NCBI RefSeq assembly: GCF_036320965.1
Contig: NC_092225.1
Span: forward strand, 38,903,669-38,967,668
DNA: 64,000 bases
Direction of reading: 5' to 3'
DNA from: Panulirus ornatus
Taxonomy: Eukaryota > Arthropoda > Malacostraca > Decapoda > Palinuridae
Part shown: positions 32,529 to 42,958 of the stretch, piece after piece
Numbering within the stretch: position 1 is the first letter of the stretch
Layout: each line of letters starts with the position of its first letter
Translations under genes and position numbers: made by a program
Notes under the pieces: generated by a model
What the model saw: the letters and a program-made list of their open reading frames with translations, nothing else
Database searches by the model: none
What the model was told of the DNA's origin: nothing

Positions 32529-32731
32529 CTGGAGACGTGTTGTAAGAGAAGAGAATGCTGAGTTGTAGCGGCCAGCACCAGGTGGCACCCAGCCATGTAC
32601 TGTTCTACCACCTGGCCGACCATCACAGCCAATTGGTGAGCATCTTCACTGACAGTACCAGCTGTCTGGTCAGCTATGTCACTCGCCACAACAGCAAAGA
32701 ATAACAGAACGATTGTGGAACATCGTTTCAT
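32529..32731 (-). CDS. Ionotropic receptor-like gene, first exon with signal peptide
   Basis: ATG at 32731 opens 67 codons ending at a clean donor (CTCCAG/GTAAAC). Residues 1-~18 (MKRCSTIVLLFFAVVASD) form a basic start, a hydrophobic core and small residues, as in a secretory signal peptide. The mature start has AHQLAVMVGQVVEQYMAGCH followed by LVLAATTQHSLLLQHVSR. It splices in phase over a 197-bp intron to exon 2. The likely product is an extracellular N-terminal domain of a membrane receptor of the ionotropic receptor (IR) class, chemosensory if so. The transmembrane and pore exons are not in this window; at lower coordinates the locus meets the PLE at 30970, so the gene may be truncated. 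Confidence 0.5.
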
Positions 32732-32945
32732 CTTGAACTGGAAATAGATAAAAATCTTTTCCTGCCTTTAGAATGTATAGATACGTGTGATACTTTCATA
32801 GAAATTATAGAAGGCAATGAACTGAGGTATATTGCTGTATAATGAAATCAAATGACTATATATAAAGTCTTTGCAATGACAGTTTCTAAGAGACATGAGA
32901 AGTGATTGAAAGGTAAATGTTTCAGTAATGCATGAAATACTTGTT
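32732..32945. other. Upstream region of the receptor-like gene
   Basis: About 210 bp of A/T-rich unique sequence without a recognisable frame. It would contain the 5' UTR and promoter of the minus-strand gene; no clear TATA or initiator could be singled out. Confidence 0.4.
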
Positions 32946-33028
32946 TCCGTTGCAGAGCAGCTAGCACTACTGCCTATAATTCAAAGCAAGGACCTTCCCA
33001 AGATCGAATCTTGGGCATAGTAGTAAAT
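32946..33028 (+). mobile_element. Decayed tRNA-derived SINE or tRNA pseudogene
   Basis: TTGCAGAGCAGCTAGCACTA resembles a tRNA-type A-box region, and AGATCGAATCTT about 45 bases later resembles a B box (GGTTCGAATCC), followed by TGGGCATAGTAGTAAATC. The spacing fits a tRNA-like head. Mutations in both boxes make it unlikely to be a working tRNA. It lies just upstream of an RTE-B copy. Confidence 0.45.
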
Positions 33029-33075
33029 CAAGAACTATCACAGCTGCTTATCCTCTCCTTCAAGCTGGCCAAAAA

Positions 33076-36000
33076 ATGGGAAACAGAAGGAGTCAAGCAG
33101 GGAGAGCTCATCCTCCTCCAAGGCTCAGATTGGGCTGTCTGATTGTGTGCGGATGTAACCAACATGAGAAGAAAGGAAAGATAGGTATCGTGTTTGTGGA
33201 GAGAAACCTGGATGTTTCGGCTTTGAGTGAAACGAAGCTCAAGAGTAAATGGGAAGTGTGGTTTGAGAAAGTCCCGGGAGTAAAGTCAAGGGTTGGTTAG
33301 AGGACAAAAGCTAAGGAAAGAGTAGCGTTACACCTAAGGCAGGCAGGAGTTGAGGGAGTATGTGAAAGAGTGCAAGAAAGCAAGTTCTAGTTTGATGTGG
33401 GTAAAACTGAAAGTAGATGAAGAGAGATGGGTGATTATTGGTGCCTATGCAACTGGTCATGAGAAAAAGATCGTGAGAGGTAAGTGTTATGGAAACAGCT
33501 GAGTGAGTATGTTAGCAGCTTTAATGCACGAGACAGGTTTATAGTGATTGGTGATTTAAATGCGATGTTGAATAATGTGGCAGTTGAGGGTATAATTGGA
33601 GGACATGGGCTGTTCAGTATTGTAAATGGAAATGGTGAAGAGCAGGTGGAAACGTGTGCTGAAAAAGGACTGGTGATTGGGAAAAACCGGTTTAAAAAGA
33701 GAGATATACATAAGTATACGTATGTGAGTAGGAGAGATAGTCAAAGGGAGTTATTGGTTTACGTGTTAATTGATAGGCGTGTAAAAGAGACACTTTTGGA
33801 TGTTAATGTGCTGAGAGAGACTACTGGAAAAGCGCCTGATCACTACCTTGTGGAGACGAAGGTGAAGATTTGATTAGGTTTCCAGAAGATAAGAGAGAAT
33901 GTTGAGGTGAAGAGAGAGGTGAATGTAAGTGAGCTTGGAAATAAGAATTGTGCGAGGAAGTACCAGGAGAGATTGAGTGCAGAATGGAAAAAGGTGAGAT
34001 CAATTGATGTGAGGGGTATTGGGTGAGAAATGGAATGTATTTGGGAAAGTAATGATGGCTCGCGCAAAATACGCATTTGGCATGATATAGGTGGAACGTG
34101 GGCAGATTAGAAACGATAGTGAGTGGTGAGATTAAGTAAGGTTGTTAGTGAAAGAGAGGAGAGAGGCGTTTGGACGATGCGTGCAAAGAAAGAGTGAAAA
34201 TGACTGGGAGATGTAAAAAGGAAAGAGAGAAGAGGTCAAGAGGAAGTTGCAAGAGATGAAAAAGAGAAAATGAAAGTTGGGGTGAGAGAGTATCAGAAAA
34301 TTTTAGGGAGAACAAAAAGATGTTTTGGAAGGAGGTAAATAGCGTGCGTAAGAAAAGAGAAAAATGGGAATATCGATGAAGGGGGCAAAGAGAGAGGTGA
34401 TATCAATTAGTGATGAAGTGAGAAGATGAAGTGAGTATTTTCAAGGTTTGCTGAATGTGTATGATGATAGAATGGCAGTTATGGGGAGTTTTGGTCGTAA
34501 TGGTGTGCGAATTGAGAGATTCAGGGAGAATGGTTTGGTAAACAAGAGAAGAGGTAGTGAAAGCATTGCGGAAGATGGTAGCCGGCAAGGCGCCGGGTTT
34601 GGAAGGTATTGCAATGAAATTCATTGAAGAATGAGGTGACTGTATAGTTGATTGGTTGGAAAGGATATTCAGCGTTTGTATCTATCATTGCGAAGAGCCT
34701 GAGGATTGGCGCAATGCATGCATATTGTCATTGTACAAACGCAAAGACGGATAAAGGTGAGTGTTCAAATTACACAGGCATAAGTTTGTTGAGTATTCCT
34801 GGGAAATTATATGGGAAGGTATTCAGTGAGAGGGCATATGCATGTACAGAGCATCAGATTGGGGAAGAGCAGTGTGGTTTCACAAGAGGAAGAGGATGTG
34901 TGGGTCAGGTGTTTGTTTTGAAGAATGCATGTGAGAAATACTTAGAAAAACAGGTGGATTTGTATGTAACATTTATGGATCTGGAGAAGGCATATGATAG
35001 GGTTTATAGAAATGCTTTGTGGAAGGGTATAAGAGGAAATGGTGCATGAGGTAAGTTTTTAGAAGCATTGAAGAGTTTTTACCAAGGATGTAAAGCAAGT
35101 ACACGAGTAGGAAGAGAGGAAAGTATTGGTTCCCAGTGAATGTCGATCTGCGGCAGGGGTGATTGTTGTCTCCATGGTTGTTTGATTTATTTGTGGATGG
35201 GTTGGTTAGGGAGGTGAATACAAGAGTTTTGGAGAGAGAGGAGAGTATACAGTCTGTTGTCAATGAGGAGGGATTGGGAAGTGAGACAGTTGCTCATTGA
35301 GTATACAGTTCTGGTAGCTGATTTGGGTGAAAAACTGCAAAGATTAATGACTGAGTTTTTAAAAGTGTATGAAAGGAGAAATTTGAGAGTAAATGTGAAT
35401 AAGAGCAAGATTATTACGTTCAGTAGGGTTGAGAGACATGAAAATTGGAAGTTAACTTTCAATGGAGAAAAATTGGAGAAAATGAAGTATTCAGATATCT
35501 GGCGGTGGATTTAGCAGCAGATGGAACCAAGGAAAAGGATGTGAGTCACAGGGTTAGAGAAAGAAAGAAGGTTCTAGGATCGATGAAGAATGTGTGGAAG
35601 GAAAGAACATTATCTCGGACAGAAGAAATGGGTAGGTTTGAAGGTATAGAAGTTCCAACAATGTTATTTGGTTGGAAGGCATGGCCTATAGATAAGGTTA
35701 TACGGAGGAGGGTGGATGTGTTGGAAATGAAATGTTTGAGATCAATATGTGACGTGAGGTGGTTTCATCGAGTAAGTAATGAAAGGGTGAGCAAGAAGTC
35801 TGATTATAAAAAGAGTGTGGTTTAGAGAGGAGAGGAGGGTGTGTTGAAAGGGTTTGGTCACATGAAGAGAATTAGTGAGGAAAGGTTGACAAAGAGCATA
35901 TTTGTGTCAAAGGTGGAAGATTCAAGGAGAAGCAGGAGACCAAACTGGGGCTGAAAGGGAGTGAATATGATTTTGAGCGATCGGGATTTGAACATACAGG

Positions 36001-36300
36001 AGGGTGAAAGTAGTGCAAGGAATAGAGTGAACTGGAATGATTTCTTATACTGAGGTCGACGTGCTATTAATGGAGTGAACCAGGGCATGTGAAGAGTCCA
36101 GAGTAAACCAAGGAAAGGTCTGTGGGGCCTGGATGTGGAAAGAAAGCTATAGTTTCGGTGGATTACACCTGGCAGCTAGAGACTGAGCATGAACGAATGT
36201 GCCCTTTTCTTTTGGGTTTTCCTGGCTCTACCTCGCTGAAATGGGAGGGAAGGGGTGGGGGATCAATTTCCTGTGTGGTGGGATAGCGACAGAAATAGAT
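33076..36300 (+). mobile_element. RTE-B copy, whole frame plus long-type 3' UTR, decayed
   Basis: Starts at the element's ATG (33076, ATGGGAAACAGAAGGAGTC) without the RTE-A 5' UTR. It has EN (ALSETKLK near 33220, VIGDLNAM near 33545, PDHYLVETKVK near 33835), the linker and the RT (MDLEKAYDRV near 34975; the FADD box is degraded to LLIEYTVLVADL near 35290). The stop region is at 36050, followed by the long-type 3' UTR (GCCTGGATGTGG, CAGCTAGAGACTGAGC). Many indels and stops leave open pieces of at most 133 codons, so it is much older than the RTE-A copies. Confidence 0.88.
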
Positions 36301-36421
36301 GATATCAAGCAAGTTTGAATATGTATATGTATACATATGTCTATATCTATGCATGTATATATGTATGTGCATGTGTTGTATGAATATGTGCATGTATGAG
36401 CATTTTTGTATAAATATTCAT

Positions 36422-36499
<78 letters not shown>
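36301..36499. repeat. TATG/TA-rich low-complexity tract and (TA)n
   Basis: 36301-36420 is irregular TATG/CATG-rich sequence consistent with the simple-repeat end of the RTE-B 3' UTR. 36421-36499 is pure TA leading to the tail of an inverted RTE copy. Confidence 0.9.
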
Positions 36500-36517
<18 letters not shown>

Positions 36518-38396
36518 TACTTTGTCGCTGTCTCCCGCGTTTGCGAGGTAGCGCAAGGAAACAGACGAAAGAAATGGGCCAACCCCCCCCCCCCATACAC
36601 ATGCACATACACACGTCCACACACGCAAATATACATACCTACACAGCTTTCCATGGTTTACCCCAGAAGCTTCACATGCCTTGATTCACTCCACTGACAG
36701 CACGTCAACCCCTGTATACCACATCGCTCCAATTCACTCTATTCCTTGCCCTCCTTTCACCCTCCTGCATGTTCAGGCCCCGATCACACAAAATCTTTTT
36801 CACTCCATCTTTCCACCTCCAATTTGGTCTCCCTCTTCTCCTCGTTCCCTCCACCTCCGACACATATATCCTCTTGGTCAATCTTTCCTCACTCATTCTC
36901 TCCATGTGCCCAAACCATTTCAAAACACCCTCTTCTGCTCTCTCAACCACGCTCTTTTTATTTCCACACATCTCTCTTACCCTTACGTTACTTACTCGAT
37001 CAAACCACCTCACACCACACATTGTACTCAAACATCTCATTTCCAGCACATCCATCCTCCTGCGAACAACTCTATCCATAGCCCACGCCTCGCAACCATA
37101 CAACATTGTTGGAACCACTATTCCTTCAAACATACCCATTTTTGCTTTCCGAGATAATGTTCTCGACTTCCACACATTTTTCAAGGCTCCCAAAATTTTC
37201 GCCCCCTCCCCCACCCTATGATCCACTTCCGCTTCCATGGTTCCATCCGCTGACAGATCCACTCCCAGATATCTAAAACACTTCACTTCCTCCAGTTTTT
37301 CTCCATTCAAACTCACCTCCCAATTGACTTGACCCTCAACCCTACTGTACCTAATAACCTTCCTCTTATTCACATTTACTCTTAACTTTCTTCTTCCACA
37401 CACTTTACCAAACTCAGTCACCAGCTTCTGCAGTTTCTCACATGAATCAGCCACCAGCGCTGTATCATCAGCGAACAACAACTGACTCACTTCCCGAGCT
37501 CTCTCATCCCCAACAGACTTCATACTTGCCCCTCTTTCCAAAACTCTTGCATTCACCTCCCTAACAACCCCATCCATAAACAAATTAAACGAGACATCAC
37601 ACACCCCTGCCGCAAACCTATATTCACTGAGAACCAATCACTTTCCTCTCTTCCTACACGTACACATGCCTTACATCCTCGATAAAAACTTTTCACTGCT
37701 TCTAACAACTTGCCTCCCACACCATATTTTCTTAACACCTTCCACAGAGCATCTCTATCAACTCTATCATATGCCTTCTCCAGATCCATAAATGCTACAT
37801 ACAAATCCATTTGCTTTTCTAAGTATTTCTCACATACATTCTTCAAAGCAAACACCTGATCCACACATCCTCTACCACTTCTGAAACCACACTGCTCTTC
37901 CCCAATCTGATGCTCTGTACATGCCTTCACCCTCTCAATCAATATCCTCCCATATAATTTACCAGGAATACTCAACAAACTTATACCTCTGTAATTTGAG
38001 CACTCACTCTTATCCCCTTTGCTTTGTACAATGGCACTATGCACGCATTCCGCCAATACTCAGGCACCTCACCATGAGTCATACATACATTAAATAACCT
38101 TACCAACCGGTCAACAATACAGTCACCCCCTTCTTTAATAAATTCCACTGCAATACCATCCAAACCTGCTGCCTTGCCGGATTTCATCTTCCGCAAAGCT
38201 TTTACTACCTCTTCTCTGTTTACCAAATCATTTTCCCTAACCCTCTCACTTTGCACACCACCTCGACCAAAACACCCTATATCTGCCACTCTATCATCAA
38301 ACACATTCAACAAACCCTCAAAATACTCACTCCATCTCCTTCTCACATCACCACTACTTGTTATCACCTACCCATTTGCGCCCTTCACTGAAGTTC

Positions 38397-38397
<1 letters not shown>
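36500..38397 (-). mobile_element. RTE-A copy (S-variant), RT to 3' UTR, 5'-truncated
   Basis: Minus strand, from the linker (38397, at [10 protein letters not shown]) to the stop at 36705 and the tail box at 36525-36550 with a T17 (sense A17) run. It carries the VDLSADG variant. The frame is open in 38367-37981, 38056-37553 and 37637-36705. It is broken by a 1-base loss near 38022 (GGG CAAAG) and a ~10-bp deletion at 37590 that removes PWL of the SPWLFNLF block. The C-terminal 310 residues including FADD are intact. Confidence 0.9.

Positions 38398-38493
<96 letters not shown>
38398..38493. repeat. (TA)n microsatellite
   Basis: TA array between two minus-oriented RTE fragments that are not adjacent in the element: the linker on the left and EN on the right. 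About 0.9 kb of element is missing between them. Confidence 0.97.
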
Positions 38494-38495
<2 letters not shown>

Positions 38496-39104
38496 ACGCT
38501 TTCTGGCCATCTCTCCTACTTACATACGTATACTTATGTATATCTCGCTTTTTAAACCATGTATTCCCAATCACCAGTCATTTTTCAACACATAAATCTA
38601 CAAGCTCTTCACCATTTCCATTTACAACACTGAAAACCCCATGTATACCAATTATTCCCTCAACTGCCACATTACTCACTCTTGCATTCAAATCACCCAT
38701 CACTATAATCCGGTCTCGTGCATCAAAACCACTAACACACTCATTCAGCTGCTCCCAAAACACTTGCCTCTAATGATCTTTCTTCTCATGCCCAGGTGCA
38801 TATGCACCAATAATCACCCATCTCTCTCCATCAACTTTCATTTTTACCCATTTTAATCGAGAATTTACTTTCTTACATTCTATCACATACTCCCACAACT
38901 CCTGTTTCAGGAGTACTGCTACTCCTTCCCTTGCTCTTGTCCTCTCACTAACATCTTACTTTACTCCCAAGACATTCGCAAAACACTCTTCCCCTTTACC
39001 CTTGAGCTTCATTTCACTCAGAGCCAAAACATCCAGGTTCATTTCGTCAAACATACTACCTATCTCTCCTTTTTTCACACCTTGGTTACATCCACACACA
39101 TTTA
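38494..39104 (-). mobile_element. RTE-A EN-domain fragment, inverted
   Basis: Minus strand, covering EN from the [14 protein letters not shown] block (39095) to SRRDGQKAL (38500). The frame is broken by stops (for example TTAGAGGCA at 38772). At 39101-39105 it switches to a plus-oriented RTE copy at the shared trinucleotide TTA, a head-to-head inversion junction seen again at 45537. Confidence 0.87.
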
Positions 39105-41560
39105 CGTGTTAATTGACAGGCGCGCAAAAGAGAGACTTTAGGATGTTAATGTGCTGAGAGGTGCAACTGGAGGGATGTCTGATCATTATCTTGTGAAGGC
39201 TAAGGTGAAGATTTGTATGGGTTTTCAGAAAAGAAGAGTGAATTTTGGGGTGAAGAGGGTGGTGAGAGTAAGTGAGCTTGGGAAGGAGACTTGTGTGAGG
39301 AAGTACCAGGAGAGACTGAGTACAGATTGGAAAAAGGTGAGAACAATGGAAGTAAGGGGAGTGGGGGAGGAATGGGATGTGTTTAGGGAATCAGTGATGG
39401 ATTGCGCAAAAGATGCTTGTGCCATGAGAAGAGGTGGGAGGCATTTGGATAATTTTTGCAAGTAAAAAATGCAATTGAGTGGGAGATGTATAAAAGAAAG
39501 AGACAGGAGGTCAAGAGAAAGGTGCAAGAGGTGAAAAAGAGGGCAAATGAGAGTTGGGGTGAGAGAGTATCATTAAATTTTAGGGAGAATAAAAAGATGT
39601 TCTGGAAGGAGGTAAATAAAGTGCGTAAGACAAGGGAGTAAATGGGAACTTCATTGAAGGGCGCAAATGGGGAGGCGATAACATGTAATGGTGATGTGAG
39701 AAGGAGATGGAGTGAGTATTTTGAAGGTTTGTTGAATATGTTTGATGATAGAGTGGCAGATATAGGGTGTTTTGGTCGAGGTGGTGTGCAAAGTGAGAGG
39801 GTTAGGGAAAATGATTTGTTAAACAGTGAAGAGGTAGTAAAAGCTTTCCGGAAGATAAAAGCCGGCAAGGCAGCAGGTTTGGATGGTATTGCAGTGGAAT
39901 TTATTAAAAAAGGGGGTGAGTGTATTATTGACTGGTTGGTAAGGTTATTTAATGTATGTATGACTCATGGTGAGGTGCCTGAGGATTGGCGGAATGCGTG
40001 CATAGTACCATTGTACAAAGGCAAAGGGGATAAGAGTGAGTGCTCAAATTACAGAGGTATAAGTTTGTTGAGTATTCCTGGTAAATTATATGGGAGGGTA
40101 TTGATTGAGAGGGTGAAGGCATGTACAGAGCATCAGACTGGGGAAGAGCAGTGTGGTTTCAGAAGTGGTAGAGGATGTGTGGATCAGGTGTTTGCTTTGA
40201 AGAATGTATGTGAGAAATACTTAGAAAAACAAATAGATTTGTATGTAGCATTTATTGATCTGGAGAAGGCATATGATAGAGTTGATAGAGATGCTCTGCG
40301 GAAGGTATTAAGAATATATGGTGTGGGAGGCAAGTTGTTAGAAGCAGTGAAAAGTTTTTATTGAGGATGTAAGGCATGTGTACGTGTAGGAAGAGAGGAA
40401 AGTGATTGGTTCTCAGTGAATGTAGGTTTGCGGCAGGGGTGTGCGATGTCTCCATGGTTGTTTAATTTGTTTATGGATGGGGTTGTTAGGGAGGTGAATG
40501 CAAGAGTTTTGGAAAGAGGGGCAAGTATGAAGTCTGTTGGGGATGAGAGAGCTTGGGAATTGAGTCAGTTGTTGTTCGCTGATGATACAGCGCTGGTGGC
40601 TGATTCATGTCAGAAACTGCAGAAGCTGGTGACTGAGTTTGGTAAAGTGTGTGGAAGAAGAAAGTTAAAAGTAAATGTGAATAAGAACAAGGTAATTAGG
40701 TACAGTAGGGTTGAGGGTCAAGTCAATTGGAAGGTAAGTTTGAATGGAGAAAAACTGGAGGAAGTAAAGTGTTTTAGATATGTGGGAGTGGATCTGGCAG
40801 CGGATGGAACCATGGAAGCGGAAGTGGATCATAAGGTGGGGAAGGGGGCGAAAATTCTGGGAGCCTTGAGGAAAGTGTGGAAGTCGAGAACATTATCTCG
40901 GAAAGCAAAAATGGGTATATTTGAAGGAATAGTGGTTCCAACAATGTTGTATGGTTGCGAGTCGTGGACTATGGATAAAGTTGTGCGCAGGAGGATGGAT
41001 GTGCTGGAAATGAGATGTTTGAGGACAAAATGTGGTGTGAGGTGGTTTGATCGAGTAAGTAATGTAAGGGTAAGAGAGATGTTTGGAAATAAAAAGAGCG
41101 TGGTTGAGAGAGCAGAAGAGGGTGTTTTGAAATGGTTTGGGCACATGGAGAGAATGAGTGAGGAAAGATTGACCAAGAGGATATATGTGTCGGAGGTGGA
41201 GGGAACGAGGAGAAATGGGAGACCAATTTGGAGGTGGAAAGATGGAGTGAAAAAGATTTTGTGTGATCGGGGCCTGAACATGCAAGAGGGTGAAAGGAGG
41301 GCAAGGAATAGAGTGAATTGGATCGATGTGGTATACCGGGGTTGACGTGTTTCAGTGGGTTGAATCAGGGCATGTGATGCGTCTGGGGTAAACCATGGAA
41401 AGCTCTGTAGATATGTATACCTGCGTGTGTGTACGTATGTATATACATGTGTATAGGGGTGGGTTGGGATATTTCTTTCGTCTGTTTCCTTGCGCTGCCT
41501 CGCAAACGCGGGAGACAGCGACAAAGCAAGAAAAAAAAAATATACATAAATATATATATA
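39105..41560 (+). mobile_element. RTE-A copy, EN end to 3' UTR
   Basis: Starts inside EN at CGTGTTAATTGACAGGCG and runs to stop 41343-41345, 3' UTR, tail box and a short A-run/TA tract. Lesions: a ~95-bp deletion near 39433 joins CGMRR to the later FGRFLQ block, TAA at 39640, and TGA at 40362 (CGA in other copies). The C-terminal frame 40416-41345 (309 residues) with FADDTALVADS is open. A GTAGATATG/CCTGCGTGTG variant marks its 3' UTR. Confidence 0.9.
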
Positions 41561-42124
41561 TTTGTTATCACCTCCACATTTGCGCCCTTCACTGAAGTTC
41601 CCATTTGCTCCCATTTCCCATTTGCTCCCATTTCCCATTTGCTCTTTTTTTTTCTCCCTAAAATTTAATGATACTCTCTCACCCCAACTCTCATTTGCCG
41701 TTTTTTCACCACTTGCACCTTTCTCTTGACCTCCTGTCTCTTTCTTTTATACGTCTCCCACTCAATTTCATTTTTTCCCTGCAAAAATCGTTCAAATGCC
41801 TCTCTCTTCTCTTTCACTAATACTCTTACTTCTTCATCCCACCACTCACTACCCTTTCTAATCAACCCACCTCCCACTCTTCTCATGCCACAAGCATCTT
41901 TTGCGCAATCCATCACTGATTCCTTAAATACATCCCATTCCTCCGCCACTCCCCTTACTTCCATTGTTCTCACCTTTTTCCATTCTGTACTCAGTCTCTC
42001 CTGGTACTTCCTCACACAAGTCTCCTTCCCAAGCTCACTTACTCTCACCACCCTCTTCACCCCAACATTCACTCTTCTTTTCTGAAATCCATACAAATCT
42101 TCACCTTAGCCTCCACAAGATAAT
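41561..42124 (-). mobile_element. RTE linker fragment with small tandem repeat, inverted
   Basis: Minus strand from SDHYLV (42124) to EVITS (41561). At 41602-41645 the 17-bp word CCCATTTGCTCCCATTT is repeated in tandem where other copies have a single occurrence. At 42124 it switches to a plus-oriented C-terminal fragment within the overlap AATGA/GAGCAAGG. Confidence 0.86.
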
Positions 42125-42914
42125 GAGCAAGGTTATTAGGTACAGTAGGGTTGAGGGTCAATTCAATTGGGAGGTGAGTTTGAATGGAGAAAAACTAGAG
42201 GAAGTGAAGTGTTTTAGATATCTGGGAGTGGATCTGGCAGCGGATGGAACCATGGAGGCGGAATTGGATCATAGGGTGGGGGAGGGGGCGAAAATTCTGG
42301 GAGCCTTGAAGAATGTGTGGAAGTCGAGAACATTATCTCGGAAAGCAAAAATGGGTATGTTTGAAGGAATAGTTGTTCCAACAATGTTGTATGGTTGCGA
42401 GGCGTGGGCTATGGATAGAGTTGTGCGCAGGAGGATGGATGTGCTGGAAATGAGATGTTTGAGGACAATGTGTGGTGTGAGGTGGTTTGATCGAGTAAGT
42501 AACGTAAGGGTAAGAGAGATGTGCGGAAATAAAAAGAGCGTGGTTGAGAGAGCAGAAGAGGGTGTTTTGAAATGGTTTGGTCAAATGGAGAGAATGAGTG
42601 AGGAAAGATTGACCAAGAGGATATATGTGTCGGAGGTGGAGGGAACGAGGAGAAGAGGGAGACCAAATTGGAGGTGGAAAGATGGAGTGAAAGAGATTTT
42701 GTGTGATCGGGGCCTGAACATGCAAGAGGGTGAAAGGAGGGCAAAGAATAGAGTGAATTGGATCGATGTGGTATACCGGGGTTGACGTGCTGTCAGTGGA
42801 TTGAATCAAGGAATGTGTATGGGGGTGGATTGGGCCATTTCTTTCGTCTGTTTCCTTGCGCTACATCGCAAGCGAGGGAGACAGCGACAAAGCAAAAAAA
42901 AAAAAAAAAAAAAA
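42125..42914 (+). mobile_element. RTE-A C-terminal fragment and shortened 3' UTR
   Basis: Plus strand from NKSKVIRYSR to stop 42783-42785, open throughout. The 3' UTR lacks about 85 bases between GAATCAAGGAATG and TGTATGGGGG, then has the tail box (mutated: ATCGCAAGCGAGGGAGACAG) and an A18 run. Confidence 0.88.
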
Positions 42915-42958
42915 ATATATATATGTATATATATATTTTTTTTTATATTTTTTTTATT
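42915..42958. repeat. A/T-rich linker
   Basis: Short ATATATATGTATATATAT plus T-runs joining the tails of two RTE pieces in opposite orientation. Confidence 0.9.

Noticed and set aside
32946..33028. Possible functional tRNA gene
   Set aside because: A- and B-box likenesses are mutated and no complete cloverleaf could be drawn; kept only as a SINE/tRNA relic.
36746..37221. Recurring antisense frames of 111, 150 and 158 residues (MPSFHPP.., MFRPRSHK..)
   Set aside because: Shadows of the RTE C-terminal coding region, seen in every copy that has that region.
41602..41645. Possible CRISPR-like direct repeats (CCCATTTGCTCCCATTT)
   Set aside because: Contiguous tandem repetition without spacers inside an RTE fragment.
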